This document shows, in pieces, positions 1 through 9,354 of a stretch of 64,000 bases of DNA; the stretch's first letter is position 1; the number at the start of each line of letters is the position of its first letter. The notes beneath the pieces were generated by a model. It was given only the letters and a program-made list of their open reading frames with translations. It had not been told where the DNA came from and ran no database searches. The stretch is from an uncultured Flavobacteriaceae bacterium. Lineage in GTDB: Bacteria > Bacteroidota > Bacteroidia > Flavobacteriales > Flavobacteriaceae. Where the stretch lies: positions 310,001 through 374,000 of the forward strand of contig CALSTV010000001.1 of assembly GCA_943789365.1 (NCBI GenBank), given 5' to 3'. Both the position numbers and the translations under genes were made by a program.

Positions 1-379
1 ATACGGAATAGTCGTCCCAAGCTCCTTTTTCTCCACGCTCTACAGCGGGTGCTTTTTCTTCCCAAGTTATACCATCCTTACTCGTAGCGTACCATAAATC
101 TGCGTTTAACCAACTCGATTTTGTATCCAAACAGCGCGTATACCAGATATAATAAAGATTGTCTACTTTAATAATGGAACTTGGGTCTCTTCTGTGCACC
201 CCTTCTTCATAGCCTAAGCCTTTTATTGGCTTGTAACGAAAACGAGTATAGAGTTCATTGTCGCTATCATTTCCTTGAAATCGTTGCATGGCTGCACTTT
301 GGCTTGTAGCGTCTTTTTTTGTGACACTACATGCACTACAGTATCCTAATAAGAATATAAAATAAGCTAGATATTTCAT
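1..379 (-). CDS. GH117-like glycoside hydrolase, N-terminal part
   Basis: The gene runs off the left edge; only about 126 residues are visible, starting at the ATG at 377-379. The N-terminus is a hydrophobic signal (MKYLAYFIFLLGYCSAC), possibly a lipoprotein signal. It is followed by SAAMQRF and then by HRRDPSSIIKVDNLYYIWYT, which matches the first blade of GH117 five-bladed propellers, where the Asp of the RRDPS motif is catalytic. Characterised GH117 enzymes release 3,6-anhydro-L-galactose from the non-reducing end of neoagaro-oligosaccharides, but the family also has members of unknown specificity. It is the most downstream visible gene of the minus-strand PUL. The family assignment is from motif recall. 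A GH43-like or related propeller is the alternative, and the missing C-terminus prevents a check of the other catalytic residues. Confidence 0.65.
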   Translation of the reverse strand, partial: MKYLAYFIFLLGYCSACSVTKKDATSQSAAMQRFQGNDSDNELYTRFRYKPIKGLGYEEGVHRRDPSSIIKVDNLYYIWYTRCLDTKSSWLNADLWYATSKDGITWEEKAPAVERGEKGAWDDYSV

Positions 380-397
380 TTACATATAATTTTAAAC

Positions 398-430
398 AAA
401 TAGTGGGTCCATAAAAAAGACCCACTATTC
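398..430 (-). terminator. Intrinsic terminator after the small-protein genes
   Basis: A perfect 11-bp stem (AATAGTGGGTC at 399-409, GACCCACTATT at 419-429) lies just downstream of the stop of the 449-781 gene. On the minus strand the stem is followed by TTTGTTTAAAATT, a modest T-rich tract. It separates the small-protein genes from the GH117-like gene. Confidence 0.65.
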
Positions 431-448
431 AAAAATACAAATTAGTTG

Positions 449-781
449 TTAAGCGTATTTCTGTTTGATATAGGCAAACCATTTGTTCATGGTTTCTTTT
501 CCTAAAATTTCTGTAAACTTTTTAGATGCTGCCTTGTATTCTTTTTTAATCGCCTCTTTCTTTTCGGCCTCGCTTAGGTTTGCGTCCAATTTAATGGTCT
601 CAATTTTTGTTACCTTATCGAGGTGAACAGGAAAAATTGCATCGCATTGCTCTTTATCAAGAGACAATACCTTTTTCATTTCATTCGTGACACCTTGTGC
701 CATATTTTTGTAATTCTTCTTTTGTGCAGAAACTACTGTCACTGCTACTAAGAACAATACTGTAAGGATACGTGTTTTCAT
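449..781 (-). CDS. Small secreted helical protein, copy 1 of 3
   Basis: This is a 110-residue protein with a signal peptide ending near VSAQ (residues 17-20). The mature part is predicted to be all helical and highly charged (Lys and Glu rich). It shares a pattern with the proteins at 800-1144 and 1373-1729: MA..[VM]TNEM.KVL.L, then H..KV.K, then a YK.A...F segment and a late Trp. The conserved KVLSL followed by a polar helix recalls the LTxxQ helices of Spy/CpxP-type periplasmic proteins, but this is only a resemblance and no function is assigned. It sits 18 bases downstream of its paralog at 800-1144, so the two are probably cotranscribed, and it is followed by a hairpin terminator. Three adjacent paralogs next to SusCD suggest a role in the PUL or in envelope handling of its exported proteins. 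Confidence 0.85.
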   Translation of the reverse strand: MKTRILTVLFLVAVTVVSAQKKNYKNMAQGVTNEMKKVLSLDKEQCDAIFPVHLDKVTKIETIKLDANLSEAEKKEAIKKEYKAASKKFTEILGKETMNKWFAYIKQKYA

Positions 782-799
782 AATCTATGTTATTTAAAA

Positions 800-1144
800 T
801 TATTTGTTTTTTTGCTTTTCTCTTTTTGCTTTTTGATGTGCAAACCACTCATTCAAGGTCTCTTTATCGAAGACGGTTAAAAATTCTTTAGATGCCGCTT
901 TGTAAATTACTTTCATTGCTTCTTTTTTCTCCGCATCACTTTTTGAATCATCTTTCTTTACGGCTTCAATCTTTTTCACTTTTTCTAAATGAATGATATA
1001 AAGATCTGCCGCTTGTTTATCTGTTAAAGACAAAACTTTCTGCATTTCATTGGTTACTCCTTGTGCCATTTGCTCTACTGTTTTTTGCGCAGATACTGAT
1101 GTTAAAATCATGGCGAATACTAAGGTTAAAATTGTACGTTTCAT
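800..1144 (-). CDS. Small secreted helical protein, copy 2 of 3
   Basis: This 114-residue paralog of the neighbours has a signal peptide (MKRTILTLVFAMILTSVSAQ). Its mature helices contain MAQGVTNEMQKVLSLTDKQ, the member of the trio closest to an LTxxQ-type motif. HLEKVKKIEAVKKDDSKS and YKAASKEF follow, and the tail is very lysine rich. It lies 18 bases upstream of the 449-781 gene. A TANNTTTG-type -7 element (TATTTTTG on the minus strand) is at 1260-1267. If that element is used, the heptamer repeat at 1162-1256 would fall inside this gene's leader. The function is unknown. The closest paralog is copy 1: TNEM.KVLSL, the H.-E/D-KV motif and the AEKKEA segment are nearly shared. Confidence 0.85.
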   Translation of the reverse strand: MKRTILTLVFAMILTSVSAQKTVEQMAQGVTNEMQKVLSLTDKQAADLYIIHLEKVKKIEAVKKDDSKSDAEKKEAMKVIYKAASKEFLTVFDKETLNEWFAHQKAKREKQKNK

Positions 1145-1161
1145 TTGATATATAGTTTTTA

Positions 1162-1256
1162 GTTGTTCGTTGTTCGTTGTTGGCTTTCAGCTGATGATTG
1201 CTGATTGCTGATTGCTGATTGCTGATTGCTGATTGCTGATTGCTGATTGCTGGTTG
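1162..1256. repeat. Heptamer tandem repeat
   Basis: It starts with two GTTCGTT units (1165-1178), passes through a transition zone, then has seven perfect CTGATTG units (1201-1249) and a degenerate CTGGTTG (1250-1256). It lies between the end of the SusCD operon and the 800-1144 gene. It is one of several 7-bp arrays in the window. Confidence 0.95.
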
Positions 1257-1313
1257 TTACAAAAATAAATAAAATTCATATATAAAACTAGTTTCATATC
1301 GGGATTTTTAGCT

Positions 1314-1359
1314 AAAAAAAGTATTGCTTCTATAAATCATTTACAAAAACAATACTTTT
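1314..1359 (-). terminator. Terminator of the SusC-SusD-small protein operon
   Basis: Arms AAAAGTATTG (1317-1326) and CAATACTTTT (1350-1359) form a 10-bp stem. On the minus strand the stem continues into a run of T (the A run at 1314-1320). It lies 13 bases past the stop of the 1373-1729 gene, so it marks the end of the operon that begins with susC. Confidence 0.7.
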
Positions 1360-1372
1360 AAAAGCCAGGTGC

Positions 1373-1729
1373 TTAATCGTATTTCAGCGCTTCTTTCTTT
1401 TCTTGCTGATACAACACCCAATTTTTATATTTAGCACTTCCAAACAAGGCTGTGAAAGAAATTTTTGCTTCTTTATAAACTTTCTGTTGTGCAAGTTGCC
1501 AAGCCTTAGAATCATTTATAGTAGTTGCTTTTGCAGCTTGTAATTTCTGTACTTTTTCGAAATGTACAGCAAACACATCTGCTTCTTTTTCTGTTTCCAA
1601 CGCCAATACCTTCATCATTTCATTGGTCATGGCTTTTGCCATTTCCTCCGTGGTTTTAGCTTGAGAAAAAGTGAGTGTAGAAAACAACACAAAAACAACT
1701 ATTACTAAATATTTTTTACCAGCCTTCAT
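1373..1729 (-). CDS. Small secreted helical protein, copy 3 of 3, overlaps susD
   Basis: The reading frame stays open up to 1849, but the sensible start is the ATG at 1727-1729. This gives a 118-residue protein with a clear signal peptide (MKAGKKYLVIVVFVLFSTLTFSQ). The mature part carries the family pattern EEMAKAMTNEMMKVLALE, HFEKVQKL, YKEAKISF and a late Trp, and is more diverged than copies 1 and 2. Its first codons overlap the last 14 bases of the SusD gene in another frame, so the ribosome that finishes SusD could restart here (translational coupling). It is therefore the third gene of the SusC-SusD operon, ending at the hairpin at 1314-1359. Its function is unknown. The coupling to SusD is the best clue that the family works with glycan uptake or with outer-membrane proteins. 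Confidence 0.85.
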   Translation of the reverse strand: MKAGKKYLVIVVFVLFSTLTFSQAKTTEEMAKAMTNEMMKVLALETEKEADVFAVHFEKVQKLQAAKATTINDSKAWQLAQQKVYKEAKISFTALFGSAKYKNWVLYQQEKKEALKYD

Positions 1730-3356
1730 TATTATCTCCAATATTGATAAAACTGTTACCTCTAATTTCTGCTTCAGGAATTGGAAACAATATATGCTTT
1801 GGTTGTACATTTCCACCCCATGGCACCGGTTTTGGTGAATTTGAAGCATTTGTATCTTGTGTAAGGTCCGTATCCCATAATTGGTTGGCTACCAACTCAA
1901 TAAATTTAGTTTCTCCATAACGGAATACATCAAATTTACCGGTCCCTTCAAAACATAGTTCTTTGGCTCTATCCCAAATAATTTCATCTAATAAATCTTC
2001 ACCTGTCAGACTTCTATCCACTGCTGTAGGAGAAATACCATCACTAGCTAAAAAATCAACGTTATTCAAATCAAATATTCCTGAATTACGCGCTCGGTCT
2101 CTAATCATATCCAAAGCATCGTGTGCATCGGTATCCAAACCTAAGTATGCAGCCGCCTCAGCATATACCAAAATAATATCTGCATAGCGCATTACAGGTG
2201 CATTCATATCCGTATTAAAGGCACTATTAAATTTCGTTGTAAATCGAAACTTGTGTACATATGATTTGTTCTGATTTTTATTGTACTTGACAGAATTATC
2301 TGCATTTAAGGTTCCTTGTGCAATATTGTGTTGATACCTAGGGTCGTCGTCGTCATAGTGATTTAACAATTCTAAGGTTGCCATACTTCTTGCTAAGTTC
2401 GTCCAGTCTAGCGCTTTGTTATTTCCTTTTGGACCGTTTACTCCTCCCCAAATACCTGGTTGTAAAAGTTCAAAATCGAATTGTATCTGAAACATCCATT
2501 CATGTGAACGCTCTCCTGCAACTGTAAATAAAGTTCCATAATTCGGCTCCAATTGATAATGCCCATCAGTCATTACCTCTTGAGCTTTGTCATAAGCCAA
2601 TTGATAATAGCTATTATCGAGTCCAGAAGTATCGATATTCAAAGAAGCTCTTGTAAGGTATACTTTTGCTAGTAAACCTTGAGCAGTACCAATGGTAGCT
2701 CTTCCCAAGTCTGCCTCTCCATAACTAGGCCTATCTCCTGCCACCCAAGAGGCGTAGTACAAGTTTTCCTCAGCGAATTTCAAATCTTCAATGATAAACT
2801 CGTACACTTCTTCAGCAGCTACTCTAGGAGAACTTGAATTCCCCACATTTATCAACTCTTCTTTAATCAAGGGTACATCTCCCCAAAAGCGCACCAAATT
2901 AAAATACATTGATGCTCTTAGAAATCTTGCTTCTGCAACGATTCTGTTCTGTACTATTTGTTCATCTGGAGCCACAATCAACTGAGCAGAACGATCTATT
3001 ACCTGATTGGCTCTATAAATTAGTGAATACGAGCTACCCCAAAATCTCCAAAAAGACTCTTCCGTATTGTCAAAGGTATACCAAGCTTGTGTATTTTGTT
3101 TTACATTGCCAAGAAACGTAGTTGCGACATGTGTACCATGGGTAGCAATTTTGATAAAAGCTTCTCCATATCCATCTTTAGATTGCGCTAATTCATCATA
3201 CACCCCAACCATTCCAATTCCAAGCTCTTCAATATTTGTATAATAATTATCTTGAGAAAGGTTTGATACCGGCAATTTTTCCAATTCGTCATGGCAAGAA
3301 GTTGCTATCAAAAGCAAGACTGCCAAAATTCCGTAATATTTATATATATTCTTCAT
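1716..3356 (-). CDS. SusD/RagB family starch-binding-like lipoprotein
   Basis: This is a 546-residue surface glycan-binding lipoprotein that would cap the SusC barrel encoded just upstream. A lipoprotein signal ends at LLLIATSC with the lipidated Cys at about 21. SusD-family landmarks follow: YYTNIEE near the N-terminus, the TPR-like helices around VAEARFLRASMYFNLVRFWG with its FGDVPL-like continuation, and the C-terminal IPEAEIRGN segment typical of the family. Length is normal. It starts 11 bases after the susC stop and its end overlaps the next small gene by 14 bases, so all three are one operon. The bound glycan cannot be read from the sequence; the neighbouring hydrolases point to a sulfated algal polysaccharide. 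Confidence 0.95.
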   Translation of the reverse strand: MKNIYKYYGILAVLLLIATSCHDELEKLPVSNLSQDNYYTNIEELGIGMVGVYDELAQSKDGYGEAFIKIATHGTHVATTFLGNVKQNTQAWYTFDNTEESFWRFWGSSYSLIYRANQVIDRSAQLIVAPDEQIVQNRIVAEARFLRASMYFNLVRFWGDVPLIKEELINVGNSSSPRVAAEEVYEFIIEDLKFAEENLYYASWVAGDRPSYGEADLGRATIGTAQGLLAKVYLTRASLNIDTSGLDNSYYQLAYDKAQEVMTDGHYQLEPNYGTLFTVAGERSHEWMFQIQFDFELLQPGIWGGVNGPKGNNKALDWTNLARSMATLELLNHYDDDDPRYQHNIAQGTLNADNSVKYNKNQNKSYVHKFRFTTKFNSAFNTDMNAPVMRYADIILVYAEAAAYLGLDTDAHDALDMIRDRARNSGIFDLNNVDFLASDGISPTAVDRSLTGEDLLDEIIWDRAKELCFEGTGKFDVFRYGETKFIELVANQLWDTDLTQDTNASNSPKPVPWGGNVQPKHILFPIPEAEIRGNSFINIGDNNEGW

Positions 3357-3367
3357 CTTATTCTTTT

Positions 3368-6300
3368 TTAAAATCCAACTTTAACACCCAATGCTACATT
3401 CAACGTTCTTGGATACGCACCATAATCTAATCCAGCACTTGTAATAGCTCTTTGTCCATTGGCTACACCAACTTCAGGGTCATAACCTGAATATTTCGTC
3501 CAGATATAGATGTTATCTACATTCGAATAAATTTTTAAGCTCGTAAGTCCGATATCTCTAATGTGCTTTGAAGGCACATTATAAGCAATGTTCATACTTT
3601 GAAATCTCACAAAACTACCATCCTCAATACTCAAATCTGTCAATCGCTTATCGGCTAAATAGTCAGGTCTAGGATACGTACCAGTAGGGTTTGCTGGTGT
3701 CCATGCGTTGAGTACTTCACTTGTTTTATTCCAGTTATCTCCTCCGGTTCCATTCAAACGATGTCTGTTTCCATTCACCACATCAAATCCGTATTTATAA
3801 GTAAAAAACAAACCTAACTCAATACCTTTATAAGAAAAGCTATTGTATATACTTCCAAAGTGTTTAGGTTGTGTTCTAGCAATGATCTTCGAATCGGCTC
3901 CGTTAATGATACCATCACCTGTGTATCCTACAAGGACTTCTTCTCCAGATTCAGAATCTGTTTCATATACAGGAACGGTTGGCTGATCTACATATTTTAA
4001 ATCACCATAAATTGGATCCAAACCGGTACCTGCCCCATACTTTCCAACAAGTTCAGGTTTTAGAACCGGATTTGCAACAGTAGGATCTACAAAATCGTCA
4101 TAGGTAAACACACCTGCTGTTTCGTACCCTAACCAGTTTCCGAGACTTTCTCCTACTCTAAGCAAACCTGTTGTTGTACCATTTGTAAATTGATCGTCGA
4201 AAGTTTGCTCATACGCACCTCCCATATCCAATACTTTGTTTCGGTTTATAGAGAAATTAATATCTGTCGACCATTTGAAATCACCATCAAAATTGATGGT
4301 ATTTAAGCTTACTTCCAATCCTTTGTTTTCTACACTTCCAACATTGGTCAGCCAACTATCAAATCCAGAAGAAATTGGCAATGGCATTCTCAATAATAAA
4401 TCGGTCGTTTCTTTGTAGTAAACTTCCGCTGTCAGTCCAATTCTGTTTTGAAACATTCCTAAATCAATTCCAAGATTATATTGATCAGTAAATTCCCATT
4501 TCAAATCGGGGTTAGTGATACTCGCACTAGACAAACCAGCAACAGTAGTTTCCCCGTATGCATAATTTGCTACATTCAACAATCCGAAAGAAGCATATGG
4601 CGGAATTTCCGCGTTTCCAGTTTGCCCATAACTCAATCGCAATTTCAAATTGGAAATTGCTTTAGCATTTTTCAAGAAACTTTCATTATGTGCATTCCAA
4701 CCAAAAGCGGCAGCTGGAAAGTACCCCCATTTATCATTGATAAACACAGATGACCCATCAGCTCTCATTGAAAATGTAAAATTATATTTATTAGCATAAC
4801 CGTAATTCGCTCTAGTTAAGTACGAAATCATGGTTTTTTCTATAAATACTGTTTCAGGAGCCAGAGGTACTAATCCATAATGCAAGCCGTCATACCCCGC
4901 AGATTCCACCTCAAAATCGGTCGTCTGTATATATTCCGTATCACGTTTGTTATCAGTTTTTGTATACCCTCCTAATAGTGTAAGTTTGTGTTTGTTACCT
5001 TGACCAAAAGCAGTTCGGTAATTCAACATATATTGGGCATTTAAATTTAGGTTTCGATAATGAAATCTAGTTCCTAAACCATTTGATCTCTGTCCTCTAC
5101 CAAAAGCACCTGGAAAAAAGGCCTTGTTTACCCCGTCCATATAATTCATACCCAAACGCACGTTAGCCGTAAGACCTTTTGAAAAGGTATAGATAAAGTT
5201 TAAGTTTCCATTAAACCCATAGGTGTTTTGCAATGTTTGTGTTTTTTCGGCCTCCGTAACCGGGTCTAACCATATTCCTCCTTCTTCTTGATCTTCCTCA
5301 ATTTGCCCAACCACACGGTCCGGCTGTCTAGACAAAGCTTTGATTACAGATCCCATATTACGTTGATTAAAAGCACCTCCACTTGTTGGTCCTCTTTTTA
5401 CTGAATAACTTGGTGCTAGTACAGATACTACTTTGAACTTATCATTTATTTTATTCTGAAAGTTAAAGTTGGCGTTGTAACGCTTAAAATAAGAGTTTTT
5501 TACAGTTCCTTCATTATTCAAATAAGAAGTTCGAATGGAATACAGATTCCCTTCACTTCCTCCAGAAACACCAAAAGAATAATTTGTAATTACACCCAAT
5601 TGATATATTTCATCTTGCCAATCTGTGTTGGCCGCATTATCAAACACCACTTGTGCTTCTTCAGGCGTAAGATCTACATAGCTTTCTCCACCTGTATTTA
5701 CAGTAATGAGCGCATTGGGATTGTAAACTCCTTTATTATATTGTACTCTATCAATAAGGTTTTTCCCGTATTGCGACGTGTTTAAAACATCAACAAATCG
5801 GCTGTCGGGAACCATACTTAAACTAGTTCTTACATCGAAAGTCATTTTTGCTTTACCTGCCTGTCCTTTTTTGGTTGTAATAATAACAACACCATTGGCA
5901 CCTCTAGCTCCATAGATAGCTGCTGCTGAGGCATCTTTCAATACTTCGATAGACTGAATGGCATCTGGATCTAAATTTGCCAAGGGAGAAGATTGCGGTC
6001 CATCAATAGCACTTGGTCCTTGTTCTACTTCATAGTTCACCTCTATAGGCATCCCATCAATCACATATAGCGGCTCATTATTCGCGTTGATTGAAGTACC
6101 TCCACGAATACGTATGCGCATTCCAGAACCTAAAGAACCATCAGAAGTTGTTGTATTCACACCTGCAATTCTACCTGTCAAGGCTTGCTCTGCAGTTGTA
6201 TTGTTGGTACGCTCAATTTCTTCAACTTTTACCTTAGCAATGGCACCGGTTACATCTTGTGCTTTTTGAGTACCATACCCAACCACAATCACCTCATCTA

Positions 6301-6631
6301 GTTGACTGCGATCTTCTTTAAGTACAATATTAATTGTTTCTTGTCCTGTATATGGAACTTCTTGCGTTACATATCCCATTGAAGAAAACGAAATTCTTTT
6401 TCCTTCCTCGGTGACACGTACTTCATAGTTCCCATCAAAATCCGTCATAGTTCCAATAGATGTTCCTATGACTAATATACTTGTTCCAGGCAACACTTGC
6501 CCAGATTCATCTTTTACATTTCCTGTTACATTTTTTGCTTGTGCTTGTATTTGTTGACTTACACCAGCAAAGAAAAAAACGGTCAACAAAAAGCATTGTA
6601 TCCATGCCTTCTTGTGGGGGATTTTTTCCAT
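3368..6631 (-). CDS. SusC/RagA family TonB-dependent outer-membrane transporter
   Basis: A 1,087-residue outer-membrane importer for oligosaccharides, energised by TonB. A signal peptide ends near residue 31 (QQIQAQ). A carboxypeptidase-regulatory-like domain (about 34-107) follows, then DEVIVVGYGTQ (112-122), the plug domain, and the SusC signature IDGMPIEVN plus SIEVLKDASAAAIYGARGAN (about 191-246). The remaining 840 residues form the barrel, ending in aromatic Phe (VALGVKVGF). It is the first gene of the SusC-SusD-small protein operon. Its upstream region (6632-6852) carries two inverted repeats that could be operator sites, but no convincing -7 element was found. Confidence 0.97.
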   Translation of the reverse strand: MEKIPHKKAWIQCFLLTVFFFAGVSQQIQAQAKNVTGNVKDESGQVLPGTSILVIGTSIGTMTDFDGNYEVRVTEEGKRISFSSMGYVTQEVPYTGQETINIVLKEDRSQLDEVIVVGYGTQKAQDVTGAIAKVKVEEIERTNNTTAEQALTGRIAGVNTTTSDGSLGSGMRIRIRGGTSINANNEPLYVIDGMPIEVNYEVEQGPSAIDGPQSSPLANLDPDAIQSIEVLKDASAAAIYGARGANGVVIITTKKGQAGKAKMTFDVRTSLSMVPDSRFVDVLNTSQYGKNLIDRVQYNKGVYNPNALITVNTGGESYVDLTPEEAQVVFDNAANTDWQDEIYQLGVITNYSFGVSGGSEGNLYSIRTSYLNNEGTVKNSYFKRYNANFNFQNKINDKFKVVSVLAPSYSVKRGPTSGGAFNQRNMGSVIKALSRQPDRVVGQIEEDQEEGGIWLDPVTEAEKTQTLQNTYGFNGNLNFIYTFSKGLTANVRLGMNYMDGVNKAFFPGAFGRGQRSNGLGTRFHYRNLNLNAQYMLNYRTAFGQGNKHKLTLLGGYTKTDNKRDTEYIQTTDFEVESAGYDGLHYGLVPLAPETVFIEKTMISYLTRANYGYANKYNFTFSMRADGSSVFINDKWGYFPAAAFGWNAHNESFLKNAKAISNLKLRLSYGQTGNAEIPPYASFGLLNVANYAYGETTVAGLSSASITNPDLKWEFTDQYNLGIDLGMFQNRIGLTAEVYYKETTDLLLRMPLPISSGFDSWLTNVGSVENKGLEVSLNTINFDGDFKWSTDINFSINRNKVLDMGGAYEQTFDDQFTNGTTTGLLRVGESLGNWLGYETAGVFTYDDFVDPTVANPVLKPELVGKYGAGTGLDPIYGDLKYVDQPTVPVYETDSESGEEVLVGYTGDGIINGADSKIIARTQPKHFGSIYNSFSYKGIELGLFFTYKYGFDVVNGNRHRLNGTGGDNWNKTSEVLNAWTPANPTGTYPRPDYLADKRLTDLSIEDGSFVRFQSMNIAYNVPSKHIRDIGLTSLKIYSNVDNIYIWTKYSGYDPEVGVANGQRAITSAGLDYGAYPRTLNVALGVKVGF

Positions 6632-6756
6632 AAATTTAGTTCGTTATTTAGTTAGTTAATATATAAATAGACTGCATTAGTTATTCAAATTGAAACTTGT
6701 TTTCATAATTGAACGAATAACACATGGTAAAATTAGTAGGGTATTTCTATTTAGTT

Positions 6757-6801
6757 TGGTATAAATACCACAAATCGTAACACATTTAGCACATTTGTTA
6801 C
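6757..6801. promoter_or_regulatory. Two inverted repeats upstream of susC
   Basis: The first is TGGTAT-AA-ATACCA (6757-6770), a 14-bp near-perfect palindrome. The second is GTAACA (6777-6782) paired with TGTTAC (6796-6801), with a direct repeat ACACATTT/GCACATTT inside. They lie about 125-170 bases upstream of the susC start, in the 220-base gap after the beta-helix pseudogene. They could be operators for the PUL regulator, which is not encoded in this window. Neither is followed by a T run, so terminators are less likely. Confidence 0.35.
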
Positions 6802-6852
6802 AAAGACAGTCAAACGACTACTAATAGCCCCTATTGCATTCAATCCTTGTCA

Positions 6853-9302
6853 CTATTCTTCTTGAATACCCATGCTCTCAAAATCTATAGACAAAAAGCC
6901 TGGTAGTTTATCAAACCTCACCTTTGATTCAAATTCAAATTGGTCTTTATTTTTAAGATGGCCTATGGAAGTTGGGGTTTCATTTAACACTTGATTCCCT
7001 TGCACCACATGATTGGATATTTTCTTAGTTTTTCCTTCCGTTTTTAAAACATAAGGTGCCATTAAAAAAACACCTGAAGAACCCCCTAATAAATAAGCTC
7101 CTTTGGTCCTCTTAAAATTTGGTAAATATTTATTTGTAGCAAAGCAGGTCAAATTATTTTTAAACAATGTTGATTGGTAACGCAATTCAAACCAATTAGA
7201 CCAGTCTTGTTGTTTACCATCTGCTTTGAGAAAAGCGGTTACCCCATGTTTGTCATAGGCATCCAACTGAGTTTTCTTATTTTGAGCGTTTGAAATCTGC
7301 TTCAAATTTTTATTCACAACATGGTTTTGAATCAAAGCCGGTGAATTGTGTAATTTATCAATAAACAATTTCAACTCAGGATACTGTGTTGTAAATGTAT
7401 TATACAAAAAGCTGCCTGCTTTAAAATGTGTATTGGCATCTGTATACCAGGTATTCAAATAGTTTGTTGTGTTGGATGCTCTCACTATATGAGATCCTGT
7501 TTTATAGGCATAAGGACAATCTACAGCAACATTATTAACCACCTTATTCTGGCCACCTCCATGAATATACACGGCTGCATTTTTGGATCCTTTTGTACTG
7601 TTTCCAACATTGTTAAACAGGTTGCCTTCTACGGTATTCCCCATGGTATAATTATCTAGATAAGCACCATTGGTATGAACGTTTTCAAAATAGTTATAAC
7701 GAATGACATTACCACGGTTGTAAAATTGGTTTCCGGTTGCTAAATACAATGCGCCTCCATCAAAATGGTGGTATTCGGGCAAGTCGTGCATATAGTTATT
7801 TTCCGCTACACAGTCGTTCGTAAACTTCATTTTTATGGCAAAGTGTGGTGTGTTGTAAATTTCGTTGTTTCGTGCCGTATTTCCACAACCTGCTAGCGTA
7901 ATTCCTGGCACCTGTGATTTTTGATCAAAAGCAATATGATGAATTTCACAGTTCGATACCAGATTATTTTCTTTTACCAACGAATAGCTTTTTGCTTCAA
8001 CACCTAATTTCACACCTCCTGCTCCCATATTGTAGATATGACAGCCATTGACAACCGTGTTATGAGCTCCTTGCACCAAAACACCCCATTGATTAAAGTT
8101 TCGAATCATACAGTTTTCAATACGAATATTCGTACTTCTGGCTACGACTTTTTTCTTTTGAACTATATTATCAATACGAATGGCCGTTTCTCTTCCCGAT
8201 TCCAACACCATACCCTCAATTACCACATTAGAAGCACCTTTTACAGAAATCATATCTGTAGAAAGGGTTGCCAATGTAATAACTTTGTCTTTTACATTTT
8301 GTGTAGGATAGAAATACAGCAACATTTTTTCTCTATCTATAAAATACTCACCGGGACTATCGAGCTCTTCTGGAACGTTTTCAAAATGAAAGTGGGTTAC
8401 TTTTCGAAACACTCCTAAACCATTGTTTGAACAGAAGCCATGGTAATTTCTTTTCCATTTATTTCTTTTACCTGTGTATACTCCCATTCCCATGAGGCAG
8501 ACAGGACCCCGTCGAGCCATATTTTTTCTTTAGATTTGGATGCGTAGTTCCATCTAGAACCTCTATCGAAATCTACTTTAAAGGTACCCCCTCCTTGCTC
8601 CATAAAGCGCTTGTTCTGAAACCACATGTTCTTCTTTTTCTCTCCTTTTGAGACAACATCTACTAAGGAAACTGCTCCTTTGATTTCTACATCAGAAAAA
8701 TTTCCTTTGAATTGTTTTTTACTATCGTAATAAGGATTCAACTCACCTACGTTTGGCCAACGCGATAAACGCATTCGCTCCCCATCTACCCATAACATTG
8801 CGGGTGTTGTGAAATTTGGGTTTTTCTCAAACCCGTAGCCGTGTTTTACAAACTTTCCCAGTGCCGATTTACTCAACCCAGATTTTTTTAGATCGAGCAC
8901 TTTAATTTTAGAAGCGGCTTTTTCATCAACCAGTGTAAACCCAGCTTGTGACGCTTTGAATTTTTTAAACTTTTTAAAATCCAGTATCGTCCCTCCAAAC
9001 AAATGTACTTTAGAAGGATTCTCCGCCACTATAACCAAAGGGTTCTCTTTGGTTCCAGATAGCTTCTTACCAATGACAATCTTATCTTCTATTTTATAAT
9101 ACCCGTCTTTGATTCTAATTTCAATTCCTTCGAGAGGATAGCCGTTTTTATCAATCATTTTAGAAACTTCTGCCAATGCTTTTTCGACAGTCGCATGTGT
9201 TCCCTTTTCTCCTTCTGTAGATACAGTTACAATATGTTGTGCATGTAATGCAGAGCAAGCTATTGAAGCAACTGCGAGTAAGGTGTTTTTTAAATAGCTC
9301 AT
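6853..9302 (-). pseudogene. Right-handed beta-helix (GH141-like) enzyme, split by a -1 frameshift
   Basis: Two overlapping frames encode consecutive parts of one protein. The 5' part (ATG at 9300-9302, stop TAG at 8415-8417) has a signal peptide (ending HAQ), a GGTILD-type beta-helix entry, and MLWVDGERMRLSRWPN. It stops after SWEWEYTQVKEINGKEIT. The 3' part, open in the next frame down to 6853, resumes at about 8421 with VTHFHFENVPEELDSPGEYF followed by the helix rungs (HNTVVNGCHIYNMGAGG, HHFDGGALYL). The paralog at 11121-14306 carries both halves in one frame in the same order. Adding one base near the TTT at about 8417-8419 would restore a reading frame of about 816 residues. The layout resembles GH141-type proteins (alpha-L-fucosidase and xylanase activities are known there), but the specificity is unproven. 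There is no T9SS sorting domain. It may be a genuine pseudogene, a phase-off gene or a base-call error. Confidence 0.85.
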
Positions 9303-9354
9303 AATATTCCGTTTATTTTTCAATATAATGATGTATACCCAAAGTATTTTAGTT

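Noticed and set aside
1373-1849. Long 158-codon version of the third small protein
   Set aside because: The first 40 codons lie inside susD in another frame and would hide the signal peptide; the ATG at 1729 gives a normal signal sequence.
8400-8440. Programmed -1 ribosomal frameshift in the beta-helix gene
   Set aside because: No heptameric slippery sequence and no clear downstream structure; the intact paralog needs no shift.
8415-8520. Separate start for the 3' beta-helix fragment (MARRGPVCLM...)
   Set aside because: The first 33 residues of that frame are out-of-frame reading of the 5' fragment; homology begins only at about 8421, so it is a fragment, not an independent gene.
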